Positions 12,052 to 23,217 of a stretch of 64,000 nt of DNA are shown here, in pieces. Source of the DNA: Catonia carolina (Eukaryota; Arthropoda; Insecta; Hemiptera; Achilidae). The translations under genes were made by a program, and so were the position numbers. The notes under the pieces are model-generated. The model made no database searches. It saw only the letters and a list, made by a program, of their open reading frames with translations, and was not told where the DNA came from. Each line of letters begins with the position of its first letter. Position 1 is the stretch's first letter. The stretch spans positions 59,687,722 through 59,751,721 of the forward strand of contig JAQMRL010000005.1 in the NCBI GenBank assembly GCA_035578175.1, in the 5' to 3' direction.

Positions 12052-12617
12052 CCCCTTCAGTACCAACGTCCGGAAAACAGGACTGATATATTTTACGTAG
12101 TGACAACATCTGGTTTACCGAACGTCCGTAAGTTTTGCATTAAGTGCCAAAGTCTGGATAGCCAAACATTTCCAAAAAAATTTAAACAAAATTTAATGAA
12201 ATAATATATTTATAAACCGCCTCCGTGGCGTAGGGACTAGCGTGCTAGCCTACAAAGCGAAAGGTCCCGGATTCGATTCCCAGCTAGGGTCTGGAAATTT
12301 TAACATGTTAAAACCATTGTTAAGCTACCAAAACCAAAATAGTTGCTAATGATCAAGCTGTCGATGCGACTTTAAATAAACCAAAAAAACTATTTTGAAT
12401 ATTTTTAGTGTTTGAACGATTTCGTTTTTTTATGAACAGAATAAAAATTAATTTTGAACAGGAAATGTTAGTTTTCTGTAACATTGAAATTTTGGTTGGC
12501 AATGGGAGGTTCACACCTGGAAGTTGTCAAAATAAGGGCTGGCACTTTTTGTACACTCTTATTCAAATTAAATGGCTTTAGATCAAAATTTGAAATATTG
12601 TTTCGGAACTGAAAGGG
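12052..12617. mobile_element. piggyBac-like MITE flanked by TTAA
   Basis: TTAA lies at 12048-12051 and 12618-12621. The ends are CCCCTTCAGTACC and, read from the other side, CCCTTTCAGTTCC. It is non-coding. A SINE1 copy is inserted at 12215-12389. Confidence 0.7.
12215..12389 (+). repeat. tRNA-Gly-derived SINE (SINE1)
   Basis: The head is GCCTCCGTGGCGTAGGGACT (12222 on), followed by the B-box GGATTCGATTCCC, GCTAGGGTCTGGAAATT, and the 3' end GCGACTTTAAATAAA. It lies inside the piggyBac-like MITE. Confidence 0.8.
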
Positions 12618-12621
12618 TTAA

Positions 12622-13996
12622 TTTTATACCCTACTTCAATTTTCTATCTTAGGCTCAATCACCAGACCCAACACAAATCTTGTAAATGTAATGGAAGTGT
12701 ATTACCTCTACTTATGGTTACTACAGCAACCTCATGTACTTTAATGGCAGTGTGGAAAATACTTGTCATTTTCCTTCACCCTGCAGAGGCAAACTTATGA
12801 ACAGTATACTCTCTGCACATACCTGATATAAGTCATAACTAATACAGCATTTATCATCATCATAATATTATTGCACTATAACTGTACTCACAATTAGTTC
12901 CTAATTCTGCCAATTAAATACTTCGCTTGGTTTAATTATATAATTACTTTTACATACTCTATATAATATATATTAGAATTTAAATCTAGATTGTACTGAA
13001 TTAATTTAAACTATGGCGAGTAGAATTTATTATTCTCTTATGACTTTTGTAAAAATTTGCTCAAACTGTTTAAAGAATACGATCATTTATTTACATATTT
13101 ATTAAGGCAATTTGTTGTAATTTTAGGTTAAAATTTTCAATTATCTTACATTCCTATAAACAATTTAACAATATTTATGCTAGTAGTAGTGTATAAAATT
13201 TTGATAAGATTGTACAAATTTATGGCCCCTGGTTTTATTACTACTGAATTACATATTAACGGAAATTTTTGTTTTTTACAGATATTTTATATGGTCAAAT
13301 GGTAAGTTAATTGAATAATGTTTTTCTTTTTGTATTTATTTTAGGTTAGTTGAAACAATTTTCTGTTTTTATTATCTGAATTTTTTTAAATGTACTATAT
13401 AAAAAATATTCATCATAATTATTTTGCAAAATAATTGTTCAATTTGAGGACATAGTTATTGTTTTAATAATGTTATAATTTTTGTTCATAACTTGTTTCT
13501 TGTTTATCACTCAGGAAATTATAATCAAAATTATTTAGTAGCTACAAAAAATGTATTTAAAAATAAAACCAATGCATAAAATATAATTTTAATTTACTGT
13601 TGTAAATTAGTGAACAATTTTATGTAAAATTTTCATACTTTATTGGTTACCTGATTAGATTACATCTGTTTATCTACAAGATATAGGTACCTATGATTAG
13701 AAAGTTTCAAGACAGCGCTTTTTATTTTAAAATGGCAGTGCTTAAAGGCTATTATTACGGATCTCCTTCAAAGTCGATTCCTTCTCACTTAATATACCAA
13801 CTTCAATGGTGAATTGGGAACAAGTGTTCCATATTGTAGGTCCACAGTCTAATATATGTAGTCATAAAGCTTAGTGGCAGCAATAAAGTGCAAATGGTAC
13901 ACTAGCACCCGAAGGAGTAAGTAAGGTTACTTATAAACATTCACACATCTCAGAGTTAAAAATTTAACTGTTTTTCCTGCTTAATATTAATAAATA
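12622..13996. other. AT-rich intergenic stretch
   Basis: No gene or repeat of the families named here was seen. Confidence 0.5.
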
Positions 13997-14904
13997 CTAG
14001 GGGGTACCCAAAAGAAACCGGAATTATTTTTCAAAAGGTATTTATTTTCAATTTTTTTTACAAAACATCCTTATTACTTTAAAATACTCTCCATTACAAC
14101 TAATACATTTGTCCCGCCGGTGCTTCCACTGTTCGAAACATTTTTTGTAGTCATCTTTAGAAATGGCTGACAGCTCCTCCCTCGTTTTTTTCTTGACTGC
14201 TTTAGTGTTGTCAAATTGGTGTCCTTTAATGTCCCTTTTCATGCGTGAAAATAAGAAAAAGTCGCACCGAGCCAGGTCAGGCGAGTAAGGTGCATGAGGC
14301 AGCGGAACCATGCCATTTTTAGTCAAAAACATCTTTCACTGAGATGGCTATGTGTGCAGGTGCATTGTTGTGGTGGAAGAACCAGTCTTGTGTCTGCCAC
14401 AAATCGGATCTTTTTTGACAAACACTGTTGCGCAATCTTCTTAAAACTTCCAATTTGTCAGTCGACGGTCTGAGAGCACATGCTCTCGAATTTTTTAAAC
14501 ATTTTCATCGATTCGGGTAGTTAATGGACGTCCAGAACGAGGTTTGTCATCAATCATTGTGATGCCATTTTTATATCGAGAAAACCACTCGTATACTTGA
14601 GATTTTCCTATAGCGTCATCTTTGTAAGCTGTTTTCAACATTAAAACAGTTTCAGCAGCACGTTTACCAAGTAGAAAACAAAATTTCACAGCTACACGTT
14701 GTTCACTTAAACCTGCCATCATAAAAAACAAAACAGCGCTAGCAAAAACAATCACTGCAGATGAATATTGAACTCACAATGGGTTCCAATCACTGCACTG
14801 AACTCGCAATGAGTTGCGCTATACATGTCTGCGTGGCAGAAATGTGTACTACACAAGCACCGCCCACGGCAATGCTATTCCGATTTCTTTTGGGTACCTC
14901 CTCG
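13997..14904 (-). mobile_element. mariner transposon, internally deleted and inactivated
   Basis: The left TIR is CTAGGGGGTACCCAAAAGAA. The right end on the other strand is CGAGGAGGTACCCAAAAGAA. Both have TA flanks. The length is 908 bp against ~1.3 kb for complete mariners. It encodes mariner transposase pieces on the - strand. Confidence 0.85.
14048..14755 (-). pseudogene. mariner transposase, broken
   Basis: The N-terminal HTH region reads QRVAVKFCFLLGKRAAETV, then KSQVYEWFSRYKNG and DDKPRSGRP. The C-terminal part includes WFFHHNNAPAH, then YSPDLARCDFFLF and CISCNGEYF. The central region with the first catalytic Asp is missing. The usual H-D-N-A-P-x-H second Asp reads Asn (HHNNAPAH). Frameshifts separate the blocks, so it is certainly inactive. 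Confidence 0.85.
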
Positions 14905-15084
14905 TACTACCACAAACACTGTAATTTATTTATTTATTTATTCATTTATTCAGTGATACACGCTTTTTTCAATTCAACAGAATACATAATTTAGTATAAC
15001 ATATTAATTAATGCTGCATCAGCCAGCAGAAGCAAGGCCTGGGCTCTGGCTGCCGAGTTTATTCATCCATTAGGCTACTCAAAA

Positions 15085-15135
15085 CCATTATTTTGTACTA
15101 ACAATAATAATATTTTTATTAGTACAAAACAATGG
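15085..15135. repeat. Short near-perfect hairpin
   Basis: CCATTATTTTGTACTAA at 15085-15101 pairs with TTAGTACAAAACAATGG at 15119-15135, with one mismatch. The loop is AT-rich. It may be the remains of a small foldback element. Confidence 0.6.
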
Positions 15136-15657
15136 CTTGGATTCATATATTATATGAAACAAAATTAAGGGAAAGACAAAGGATGAAAAGAAACCAAGAA
15201 ATAGGGATTGACTTTAACGGAGTTTTTCTAACAAAAACATCAGTAAACCTACGGACTTATATTTTAAATTATGGAAAAATTATCATAAAATAATGATTGA
15301 GTTTGCTGACCATTACAAGTGTTGCTGTTGTATTAATGACAAAAAAGTGACCAAAGCTTTGGGGTGTGCTAGACTGTGGTAGGTCCTGTACATATGGTAG
15401 GAAATTTTCAGAAGCAAAAAAGATTTCACATACTGCCAAGATTACTGTTGATGCTGCCATATACTCTTGGTTTATACCTATAATGAGGGACCCAAAACAA
15501 ACTGGACTGACAGTGTGCTGCCATTCGTAGATGTAGTAGAGAGTTCTCTCGCCAGATGGCGTTAGTACAGACCTTCAACAAACAACTGCCCAGCCTTTAT
15601 TGCAAATGCATCCTGCAGCTTATATTCAATCCTATTGTAATAATATTAAATTCTTCT

Positions 15658-15920
15658 CTGACCTGTTACAGCTGCTATATTACATGTGTTTTTACCTTTT
15701 TTTTATATAATCCTGCTTTCTACTGACATGTTTCAGTGGATCCTTCACCATCAGAAAACAGAAAATTGAAATTAAATGTTTTAATATTTTTCATGAAGTT
15801 TAGTTTCAATTTTGTGCACTCTGATAATGGTGAATTCACCTAAACATGTCAGTAGAAAGTAGGATTACATAAATAACCTGTTAAAAAAAGTGCAAAGTAA
15901 TAGCAGTGTAACAGGTCACT
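15658..15920. mobile_element. Foldback / MITE-like element with ~110-bp arms
   Basis: The outer ends are TGACCTGTTACAGCTGCTAT and, on the other strand, TGACCTGTTACACTGCTATT. The arms also share CTTTCTACTGACATGTTT and TCACCAT(T)ATCAGA. It is non-coding. The whole 263-bp unit would fold into one long hairpin. Confidence 0.65.
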
Positions 15921-16026
15921 GAAAAATTTTAAATTTTTATGATAGTACTTATATTCTAACCCTATTTAATACTATCAACAGGAAAAGGGGGAAATAAATA
16001 GGGAATTTTACAATGATTTAAAATTA

Positions 16027-16122
16027 GTTGATAAAAAATTTAAAAAAAGCAATAGGGAAAAAAGAAAAATCGTTGATAAAAAATTTAAAAAAAGCAATAG
16101 GGAAAAAAGAAAAATCGTTGAT
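16027..16122 (+). repeat. 45-bp tandem duplication
   Basis: A 45-bp unit starting GTTGATAAAAAATTT at 16027 is repeated exactly at 16072, with a partial third start at 16117. The two copies look identical, so the duplication is recent. Confidence 0.85.
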
Positions 16123-16174
16123 TTACTTGACAGTTTTTTAATTGTGCCTACAACTAAAGCAATACAAGTTAAAT

Positions 16175-17605
16175 TAGGTTTACATTGGGCGATTTTTTGG
16201 TAGAGAGACTAGTTTACTTTTATCTGAATAGTAAACGGTAGAGTGAACTTGCATCTTTTTATGGTAGAGTATCGCATTTTATTTTCACAAATGACAGTAT
16301 AAGAAATAGGACAGTGTGTCATGATGAATATTGATCATCATTGTTCTTTGTTTAAAAATTATTTTAAAATGTGTTTGAGTTTTTACTTGAAAAATGTTGA
16401 GGTTAATAAAGTTTATGTATTTCAATAAAAGTGTTCGTACTTTCACTTATACTGCCTTCAATTCCCGTGTCTGACATGTTTTCCCCTGGTATTTTAGTCA
16501 TTTGCATAAAACCATCCACCTATTACCGGGATTGTAAATATCAGCAGATTTTACCCCTAAATGTTTTGATCTTTTCATTGTTTGTTTAAGTTCAGGCACC
16601 GTAAAATTTTCTTTATTCAACTCTTACAATATGTTGTGGTACGCAGTTTCTTTTATGAGTTTTTATATATATATTTATATATACATCCGAAGATTTGCGG
16701 CCCCAGCTGAATCTTGCTTCCTAAGCACCACCTCTCTTTGTTTTGCCAGTTACCATCGAAAAGCCGCCGCAAAACCATTACCTCCTGCACACCAGCCAAC
16801 CAAGTCATCTCCGGCCTATCTCTCCTTCTACCAGCTGGTGTCCACTCCCTTACCCTCTTTGGCCACCTACCATCCTCCATCCTCTGCAAATGGCTAAACC
16901 ATTTTAATTGCTCCTGGGATATGGTATCCATGATATTTCCTTGAATACTAATTATTCTCCTAATTTCAGAATTTGAAATTCAATCGATGTGCGATACACC
17001 GCAGCTCTGCTTCCAGAAATCCATCTCCACCGCAATCCTGCCTCTTAATCAATACTCATACTTCTGCACCATAGGTACACACACACACACACAATCCAGT
17101 ATAGCATGAAAATTTTTTTTTGTAATTTACACCAATATTGTTCTACAAACATTCATTTCCCTTATAACTCAAGAAGTTTTAGTGTTTCAGATTCTGACCA
17201 CTTCATTATTTAAATAGGCTTGGTAACTAAAAAACATAGAAGCAACGAAACACAAGTAAACGATAAAGGTTTAGTACAATTAGACAAAATTACTAATAAA
17301 AATTAATAAATTACAAAAAGAATCAACAGATTTTAATTTTGTAAACTTGTCATAACAAAACCGCAACTCCTTTATCTGGTTCACACTGGTATAGTACCAA
17401 CAAAATAATTAGTAGAGTTGGAATAATGGTGGAGGGTTCATTTAGTAGGCAAGTTGTAGAGTTACTTTGCCATGGCTCTGACTTACACTACCAGTTTTAA
17501 TCTTTAGTACTCTACCATTGACTATCCCAACCATTTACATGACAATAGCAGAGATGGTAGAGTACAAAACTCTTACCGATTACTATACGAATGTAAACTA
17601 GGCCT
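16175..17605. mobile_element. Possible TIR element interrupted by a LINE fragment
   Basis: Left TTAGGTTTACATTGGGCGAT and right (other strand) CCTAGTTTACATTCGTATAG are similar. Both flanks repeatedly contain GGTAGAG/CTCTACC motifs. Ends and duplication are not sharp, so this is tentative. Confidence 0.35.
16690..17070 (-). pseudogene. LINE 3' fragment (same clade as 41828-42790)
   Basis: The - strand gives DTISQEQLKWFSHLQRMEDG and WPKRVREWTPAGRRR, preceded (with frame breaks) by DFWKQSCGVSHID-like and IRNSEIRRI-like segments. These correspond to MDFWRRSCRVSRMDHIRN and GRWPNRIWNWTPTERRKRGR in the better copy. It is broken and ends in a TATA-rich tail at 16650-16690. Confidence 0.65.
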
Positions 17606-18056
17606 AACTATACTTGGTATCAATCTGGTAACAAGAAAGTGTGAAAAATTATAAAGTTTTTACGAAAATAATCTCAAGTAAGAATATTTATGTACTAAGT
17701 CAATAATATGAATTTATAATGAAATGTTTGATAGTTTATGTACTTTATATATTGTAGTGATTATGTTTATGTATTTATGGTGTTAGTAATAATAATAGTA
17801 ATACATTTATTTATATGTTTACATTAAGAATTACCTATAAATATTTGTTATCTATTTTATTATTTATTGATACAATATTGATAATTTTACTGTATTTAGT
17901 GTAATAAATTTGTTTAAATTTTATTCTTGTCTTTAATTTTTTATTAAGTCCCTAGATCATGATAAAAGTAGTTAAGGTACATTGTGCTTGAAGTGATTAT
18001 TTTGATTATTATGATTATTATTATTAAGTGATTATTATGATTGCCACGGAAATGTT
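17606..18056. other. AT-rich stretch with GATTATTAT simple repeats
   Basis: 17980-18045 consists of repeated TGATTATTAT units. No gene was seen. Confidence 0.55.
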
Positions 18057-18700
18057 GTGCTTGAAGCGCTATTCTGTCAGTTGTACTGTGACTTGTCAAA
18101 AACTGTTCTGAACGTAGTGATGAGTATAAGTAAAAATAAAAAGTTATTGCTAAAATACCTTTTGGTAGAAGAAATGAATGATGAAGAAATCTTAGATATG
18201 TTAAGTGCTCCAAGACTTGGCAAACATAGCATCTTCAAAAGAAGACTGGTGGAAGGGTACTTAAATGATAACTAATCACTTGCAAGGTGAAAGTTTACGG
18301 ATTTCTTCAGACTGTCTAAACTTCAGTTTGAATTTGTGTTAGGCTTAATCAGAGAGGACCTTCTGAAATTATCCTCCCACTGAATCTCTACCCAATTACA
18401 GCAGAGGAGAAGCTTATAAGATGTAAATCTTATCAGTATTTTCATATTGTAAATGGACCCAGAATTATTAAATAGTTGCCCTGCGACTGTGATTATATCT
18501 GCTCTAGGACTAGATGCACATAATCGACTCTAGTGATAATCGTTCAAGGAAAACGGAACCATATAATACAATGCTAGCAGTGCTCTACGATCATCAGAAT
18601 AGTTGCTTCAAGCACAACATACCCTAAAGCTTGTCTGACAGCTCAAGTTGGCTGTGTTATGAACAAGATAATGCTTTCACTTCATCCCTCATCAATTCTG
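18057..18700 (+). pseudogene. Harbinger (HARBI1-like) transposase N-terminal relic
   Basis: The open segment includes SKNKKLLLKYLLVEEMNDEE and ILDMLSAPRLGKHSIFKRRL, ending in VEGYLNDN. This acidic DDEEIL ... YxxxxVPxYxDxxF layout is like the N-terminal region of PIF/Harbinger DDE proteins. Downstream, with frameshifts, an RxxxxxFxFxLGLIREDLLKLS-like stretch follows (around 18320-18380). No DDE motif is retained. Confidence 0.5.
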
Positions 18701-19242
18701 ATAAGTCTGAAGTCTAGGATTGTTTAACAGAGTTTTATTATAGTTGTTTATATTAGTCATTTTTAGTATTCTAATTTGTATCTAAATAAACTATCCCTCA
18801 CTGTTCTTGCAGCCAATTCAAAGCATCAGATAAGCTCTAAAAATTTTTGTTTTGATAAACAGATTTGGGTATCCCTATAACCGATATAACTAATTTATTT
18901 GTTTTCCTATTTAATCATACTCCCATAAACTTGAAATTTTAGAGGGAAAATATTTTTATTCCATATCAAAATTGGTCTCTGAGCTACCCTAATACTTGTC
19001 TTCCATGTTTAGGGGCTGTGTGAAGACAAGAGGGGTGCATTAGAGAGCAGTCTGAGGAAGCACATTGTAACTGGTGAGCAAAATGAAACCGAACCCATAA
19101 CGTAACTGCTGCAGCATCGGTAGGTTATATTGTAATGAAATTGCATGAATGATGCTGATATAAAAATAACATTAAATGTAGTATCCTTCATTAACCATAA
19201 TATATAAAATGTAATAGCCTTATTTATTAACCGTAATTTGTG
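18701..19242. other. Unassigned AT-rich stretch
   Basis: No gene or repeat of the families named here was seen. Confidence 0.5.
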
Positions 19243-19650
19243 TTGTTTGTTGTTTAGGTCATCAGCTGAAAGGCTGGTTTTAACCTCTAGAGGCTTTACT
19301 AAGTAAAACGAGGAGTGAGTTGGTTTACTTATGCCTTCCTCACTGAGTTAAAAAGTATGCTTATCAGCATGCCAGGCCCTCCTTAAAGCATCTACTTTTG
19401 ACTTCGCAAATGTCACCGTCACTTCATTCACCACGGGTCTGGCTGTGTAAAGAATTTCATTACTCTCAGAGCAGAAAACTCTGACTCGTGTCTTTTACAC
19501 CTCTACCTCTTCTGTTCTTAAATGTTTCAGTTGTATAATTGGCTTACCATGTGATAGTAAACAGAACTATTTTTCTATTTTTGTAGCCCTGGAACTAGCA
19601 GATCAAATCCAAATAATTTAACACTCCACCTTCCTGTTATGGGCAAAACC
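19243..19650 (-). repeat. R1 SINE-like repeat, copy 3
   Basis: This is a reverse-strand copy with a (GTT)n start (complement of the AAC tail), TTTTACTAAGTAAAA, and the CCTGTTATGGGC end. Confidence 0.82.
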
Positions 19651-19835
19651 GTAATTTATAAATGTAATAGCTTTAATTTATTAGCCATTATTAACTTGAA
19701 TAGCCTTCTTTGCTATCGCTATCACCGTCGTCTTCACTATCAGTCTCAATAATATCTACATAACCGTTTCATTTTTTACCAGGTGTCACAAAACTGTTGA
19801 AGAATTATTTTCTTCACTGTCTTTAACTTTATTCT

Positions 19836-20190
19836 TTATAATTCAAATTTCGGAAAGAGAAACATCACAGTAGTTAGCTGCTTGCTCATGGCTTTTATTA
19901 AGAGGCATGGAAAGGTATTTTTGTTTAGCTTTAACTTAAAATTTTAGCACTGAATAGTCTATCACATTTTTGAGAAACCGACATTTCTGTTTACAGTAAC
20001 AAACAGTTATACTCTTACAGTTAACCTATAAAAGTTTTCCCAATATGTGGTCTGGGTGTAGTGTACATTATTGTGTTGACTAAACTGAAACCAAAGCAGT
20101 TACACATGTGTATTAATGCTTTTTCTCCTTTACCCCTCGTTAAAACCAAAGGCATTCTTGTGACTCAAGTAATATTATGTTGTACTTGGA
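19836..20190. repeat. R2 dispersed repeat, copy 1
   Basis: It aligns along its length with 58703-59080. Shared blocks include AACATCACAGTAGTTAGC, GCTCATGGCTTTT, GGTATTTTTGTTTAGCTT, GTAACAAACAGTTATA and CCTTTACCCCTCGTT. It has no coding frame and is of unknown class. Confidence 0.7.
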
Positions 20191-20194
20191 TATA

Positions 20195-20365
20195 TAAAGA
20201 AAAAGACCAATGGGTAGACCAAGAGTGAAGTGATGGATTCAGTTATGAATAAATTAGGAAAAAGATGCCATGCCAAGAGAGAAATGCAGTTGAGATGGTT
20301 CAGCGACAAAGAGATTTAAGAGAACTTGTGTTAGATCCGACTTAAGGAAACTTGGAAATTACAAG
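20195..20365 (+). pseudogene. LINE C-terminal tail fragment
   Basis: The translation starts KRPMGRPRVK, then shows SATKRFKRTCVRSDLRKLG-like sequence. This resembles the GRPxxRW...DRxxWRxxxR terminus of the LINEs here. The region is short and contains stops. Confidence 0.45.
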
Positions 20366-20544
20366 TAGATTGTACTTGAGAAAAATGAAAAAGTAAAAAA
20401 CACAAAAAATAATGAAAATTTAATTTTATTGTAAAAACATGATTGAATTTTTTCATTTAAAAAAATTCAAAATAACAAATCTTTTTAAACAGTAAACATT
20501 TTTACATTCTAATAATATATTTTTATTATTCAGTTACAATAATA

Positions 20545-21302
20545 CGAGGGTTATTTTTTTTTCAACCTCCGATCGTGTTTCTAAACAAGCAGAAGGTGGG
20601 CGGTGGTGTAATCTGCGCGTCAGGCGATTGCGCATCTCTCCTCCACACTGCCTGTGCCAGCCGCATCTTCACAGCGTAAGTTGTAGCTGAGATACGGGAG
20701 CTGAATCATGGCCGATACGATCGAATCTCCCGCCAAATATGAGTTGCGAAGTGTGGTTCGCTTTTTGCAAGCGGAAGGGTGTAGTGCTGCTGAAATTCAT
20801 TGCAGAATGAGCCTAGTGTATGGTGAAAAGTGTATGAGTGATTGTAGTGTACGGGAATGGTGCAGAAAATTTAAGGAAGGGCGAACCGATGTCCATGACG
20901 AAGGGGGTCAGGGACGCAAGTCCGTCGCCACTGCAGGCATTGTTGAGCGGATTGATCAGTTTAAGTGGGAAGTTTTTGATCATCCAGCGTATAGTCCAGA
21001 CCTAGCACCGAGTGATTACCACCTCTTTCGAGAATTGAAGTCGTGGTTGGGCGGGCAACGCTTCGCTACCAACGAAGAACTTCAAGATGCTGTCCAGATG
21101 TTCCTGACCTCATTGGCGGCAAACTTCTTTGAAGAGGGTATCGAAAAGCTGGTGTCACGATACGACAAATGCCTCAATCGATTCGGCGATTATGTACAGA
21201 AATAAGTAAGACTTTACTGTAATTTTAGTAATAAAATCATTTTTTAATCAAAATCTGTCTATTTTTTTCCACCATCGGAGGTTGAAAAAAAAATAACCCT
21301 CG
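20545..21302 (+). mobile_element. mariner-like element with perfect ends and an in-frame deletion
   Basis: The TIRs begin CGAGGGTTATTTTTTTTTCA. The right end reads TGAAAAAAAAATAACCCTCG, with TA at both flanks. The TIRs continue with the sequence ACCTCCGAT on both sides. It is 758 bp and carries one uninterrupted ORF. Confidence 0.9.
20708..21205 (+). CDS. Truncated mariner transposase (HTH joined to the last catalytic block)
   Basis: This 165-codon ORF starts MADTIESPAKYELRSVVRFL. It encodes the two N-terminal helix-turn-helix parts (ending near VREWCRKFKEGRTDVHDEGG) joined in frame to HPAYSPDLAPSDYHLF and the C-terminus CLNRFGDYVQK. About 180 residues, including the first two catalytic Asp residues, are absent, so it cannot catalyse transposition. 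It could still bind TIRs. The TIRs are preserved, so the element may be mobilised in trans. The start ATG at 20708 follows ~160 bp of 5' leader. Confidence 0.85.
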   Translation: MADTIESPAKYELRSVVRFLQAEGCSAAEIHCRMSLVYGEKCMSDCSVREWCRKFKEGRTDVHDEGGQGRKSVATAGIVERIDQFKWEVFDHPAYSPDLAPSDYHLFRELKSWLGGQRFATNEELQDAVQMFLTSLAANFFEEGIEKLVSRYDKCLNRFGDYVQK

Positions 21303-21304
21303 TA

Positions 21305-22144
21305 ATTCTAATACATATTTATGCTAAGTAATTTATTATTTTTAATAATAACATCTTGTATTTATAAAAACTTAATACCTAACCTAAAAACTACTTCTTA
21401 AAATTATAACTAATTATACATATTTTATTTAAAAAAATACTACAAAATTTGTTTTAAACTAAATTATAAAATTATGATATGTTTTATTAGTGACATATAA
21501 ATTGAATGAGTTGGATGGAATGATTTCTTAATTGAGTATTATAATACAATTTATATTAATAAATTTAATTTAATTAAACTATTCACGTTTTGCTAATTAA
21601 AAATTAATTAATGTGTTTTCTTTAATTGAGATGAAATATTTTTGTAATTTGGGCTTTTATGTATCATTATAATAAATACAGTAGTGCCCTATAAATTGGG
21701 ACATTATAAAGAAATTATTTGCTGAAAAATGAAAAAACCACTATTGGTAAAAATTAAGTTTGGTAGCATCACAAATTATATTATGTATGTCATTATATTA
21801 CTTGAATTATTTAGATAAAAAACTGGTCCTGCTTTTGTGGTTTCATTCCTGGTTATTTTCTTGAAAAAATTTTGAATAGACACATTTTGTATAGTATCTT
21901 TGTTATTTCACACATTAAGTTAACCATTTACCACATTATGTTGTTAACCATTTCACTAAATTGTTTGAACAAAAACCTAATTAAGCAGGGAAAAAATAGA
22001 TCAATAAATGACCACAATCTTTATAAAGTTCTGCGAGTTGAATTTGTTTAAAAAGAATCTGAAAAATTATACTTGATCAATGAGACATTTTACATTTACA
22101 GTGCATAAGAATTCTGTAATATTTTATCTAAAAAAAGTAAATAA
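21305..22144. other. AT-rich intergenic stretch
   Basis: No gene was seen. CAGTAGTGCCCTATAAATTG at 21679 resembles a pogo-type end but has no partner. Confidence 0.45.
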
Positions 22145-22312
22145 GGCCGCCTCCGTAGCGTAGTGGTAGCATACTGGCCTACCACGCGAAGGTCCCAGGT
22201 TCGATTCCGGGCTAGGGTCTGGAAATTAAACAAGTCACAACCCAATGTTCCATAACCCACTGTAGTCACTAATGACCTAGCTGTTGATGTGACTTAAAAT
22301 AAATAAAAAACC
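22145..22312 (+). repeat. tRNA-Gly-derived SINE (SINE1), best preserved copy
   Basis: The head reads GCCGCCTCCGTAGCGTAGTG, then CTACCACGCGAAGGTCCC and the B-box GGTTCGATTCCGGGC. The CTGCCACGCG...GGGTTCGATTCCCGG layout of tRNA-Gly(GCC) is clearly recognisable. The 3' end is ATGTGACTTAAAATAAATAA. It is flanked by a 9-bp duplication AGTAAATAA (22136 and 22313). Confidence 0.88.
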
Positions 22313-23217
22313 AGTAAATAAACATCGAAGCGAATGGTAAAACAGCTGTACTATTGGGTAAATTTTAGAAGATGACACATTTATTGTAGTAAGTAATTAA
22401 GAAGTCATATGAGTTGTGGCTATAATAAGACTAATGCTACTACAGAAGAACTACACAAATCCAAAATTGTATGACTGATAGTTGTGTAGAGTAAAACATT
22501 CATTTGTACAATATTTATTTCTGTTTTGCCAAAAAAAGATGTTTAAATAAATCAATGAATTGTCTTGAAATTTTACATAGTATGAAACTTGTAAAAACTG
22601 TTACAGAAACTTATCTTTTATTAAAAGAAGAATGTGGCAATGAAAGTTTATCATGTGTGTAAGTGATTTAAGCATTTTCAAGATGGCTGAGAAGACGTTG
22701 AAGATCACACACATCCGGGTCACTCTCCCACGTCAAAAACAGAAAAAAAATAGTTTGTTAATGTGGGATTGCTGAAACTGTAGGAATTTACAAAGAATAT
22801 GTAAGCAAATTTCACATTAGAATTTTAACATGCAAAACTTGTACTGAAAATTCTTATAATCGAACATGAAGAAGCTTGTGAAAATATTTGTTCTAATACT
22901 TCAAATGCGAATAAAAACCTAAACTTAAAAACAAAGTGATAACTTTTCTGTGAGGCACACAGAAAAGTTTATGACGAGGTAGTGAAATTAGCATCATTAT
23001 GGTTTTTGATATTACAACATTAAACAATTAGTGGTTTTACACAGCCAGGCAGTAGTGAAAGTGTATAATTTTTAATAACTTCTAATGAACTAAAAAATGA
23101 TTCATATTAGGAACTTGGTTATGTTCGTTTTATATTCTCAACTAGTCATTTTTAAAATTTAATTTTTGTGTTCAAAAAAATTTTTCATTACAAAATTATT
23201 TAATTTTTATTTTAAAC
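22313..23217. other. AT-rich intergenic stretch
   Basis: No gene or repeat of the families named here was recognised. Confidence 0.5.

Noticed and set aside
15483..15520. AGGGACCCAAAACAAACTGG as a mariner end
   Set aside because: It resembles a mariner TIR, but no matching partner or transposase piece was found nearby.
22145..22217. A functional tRNA-Gly gene
   Set aside because: The acceptor stem does not pair, and the sequence runs into a repeated SINE body with a target-site duplication.
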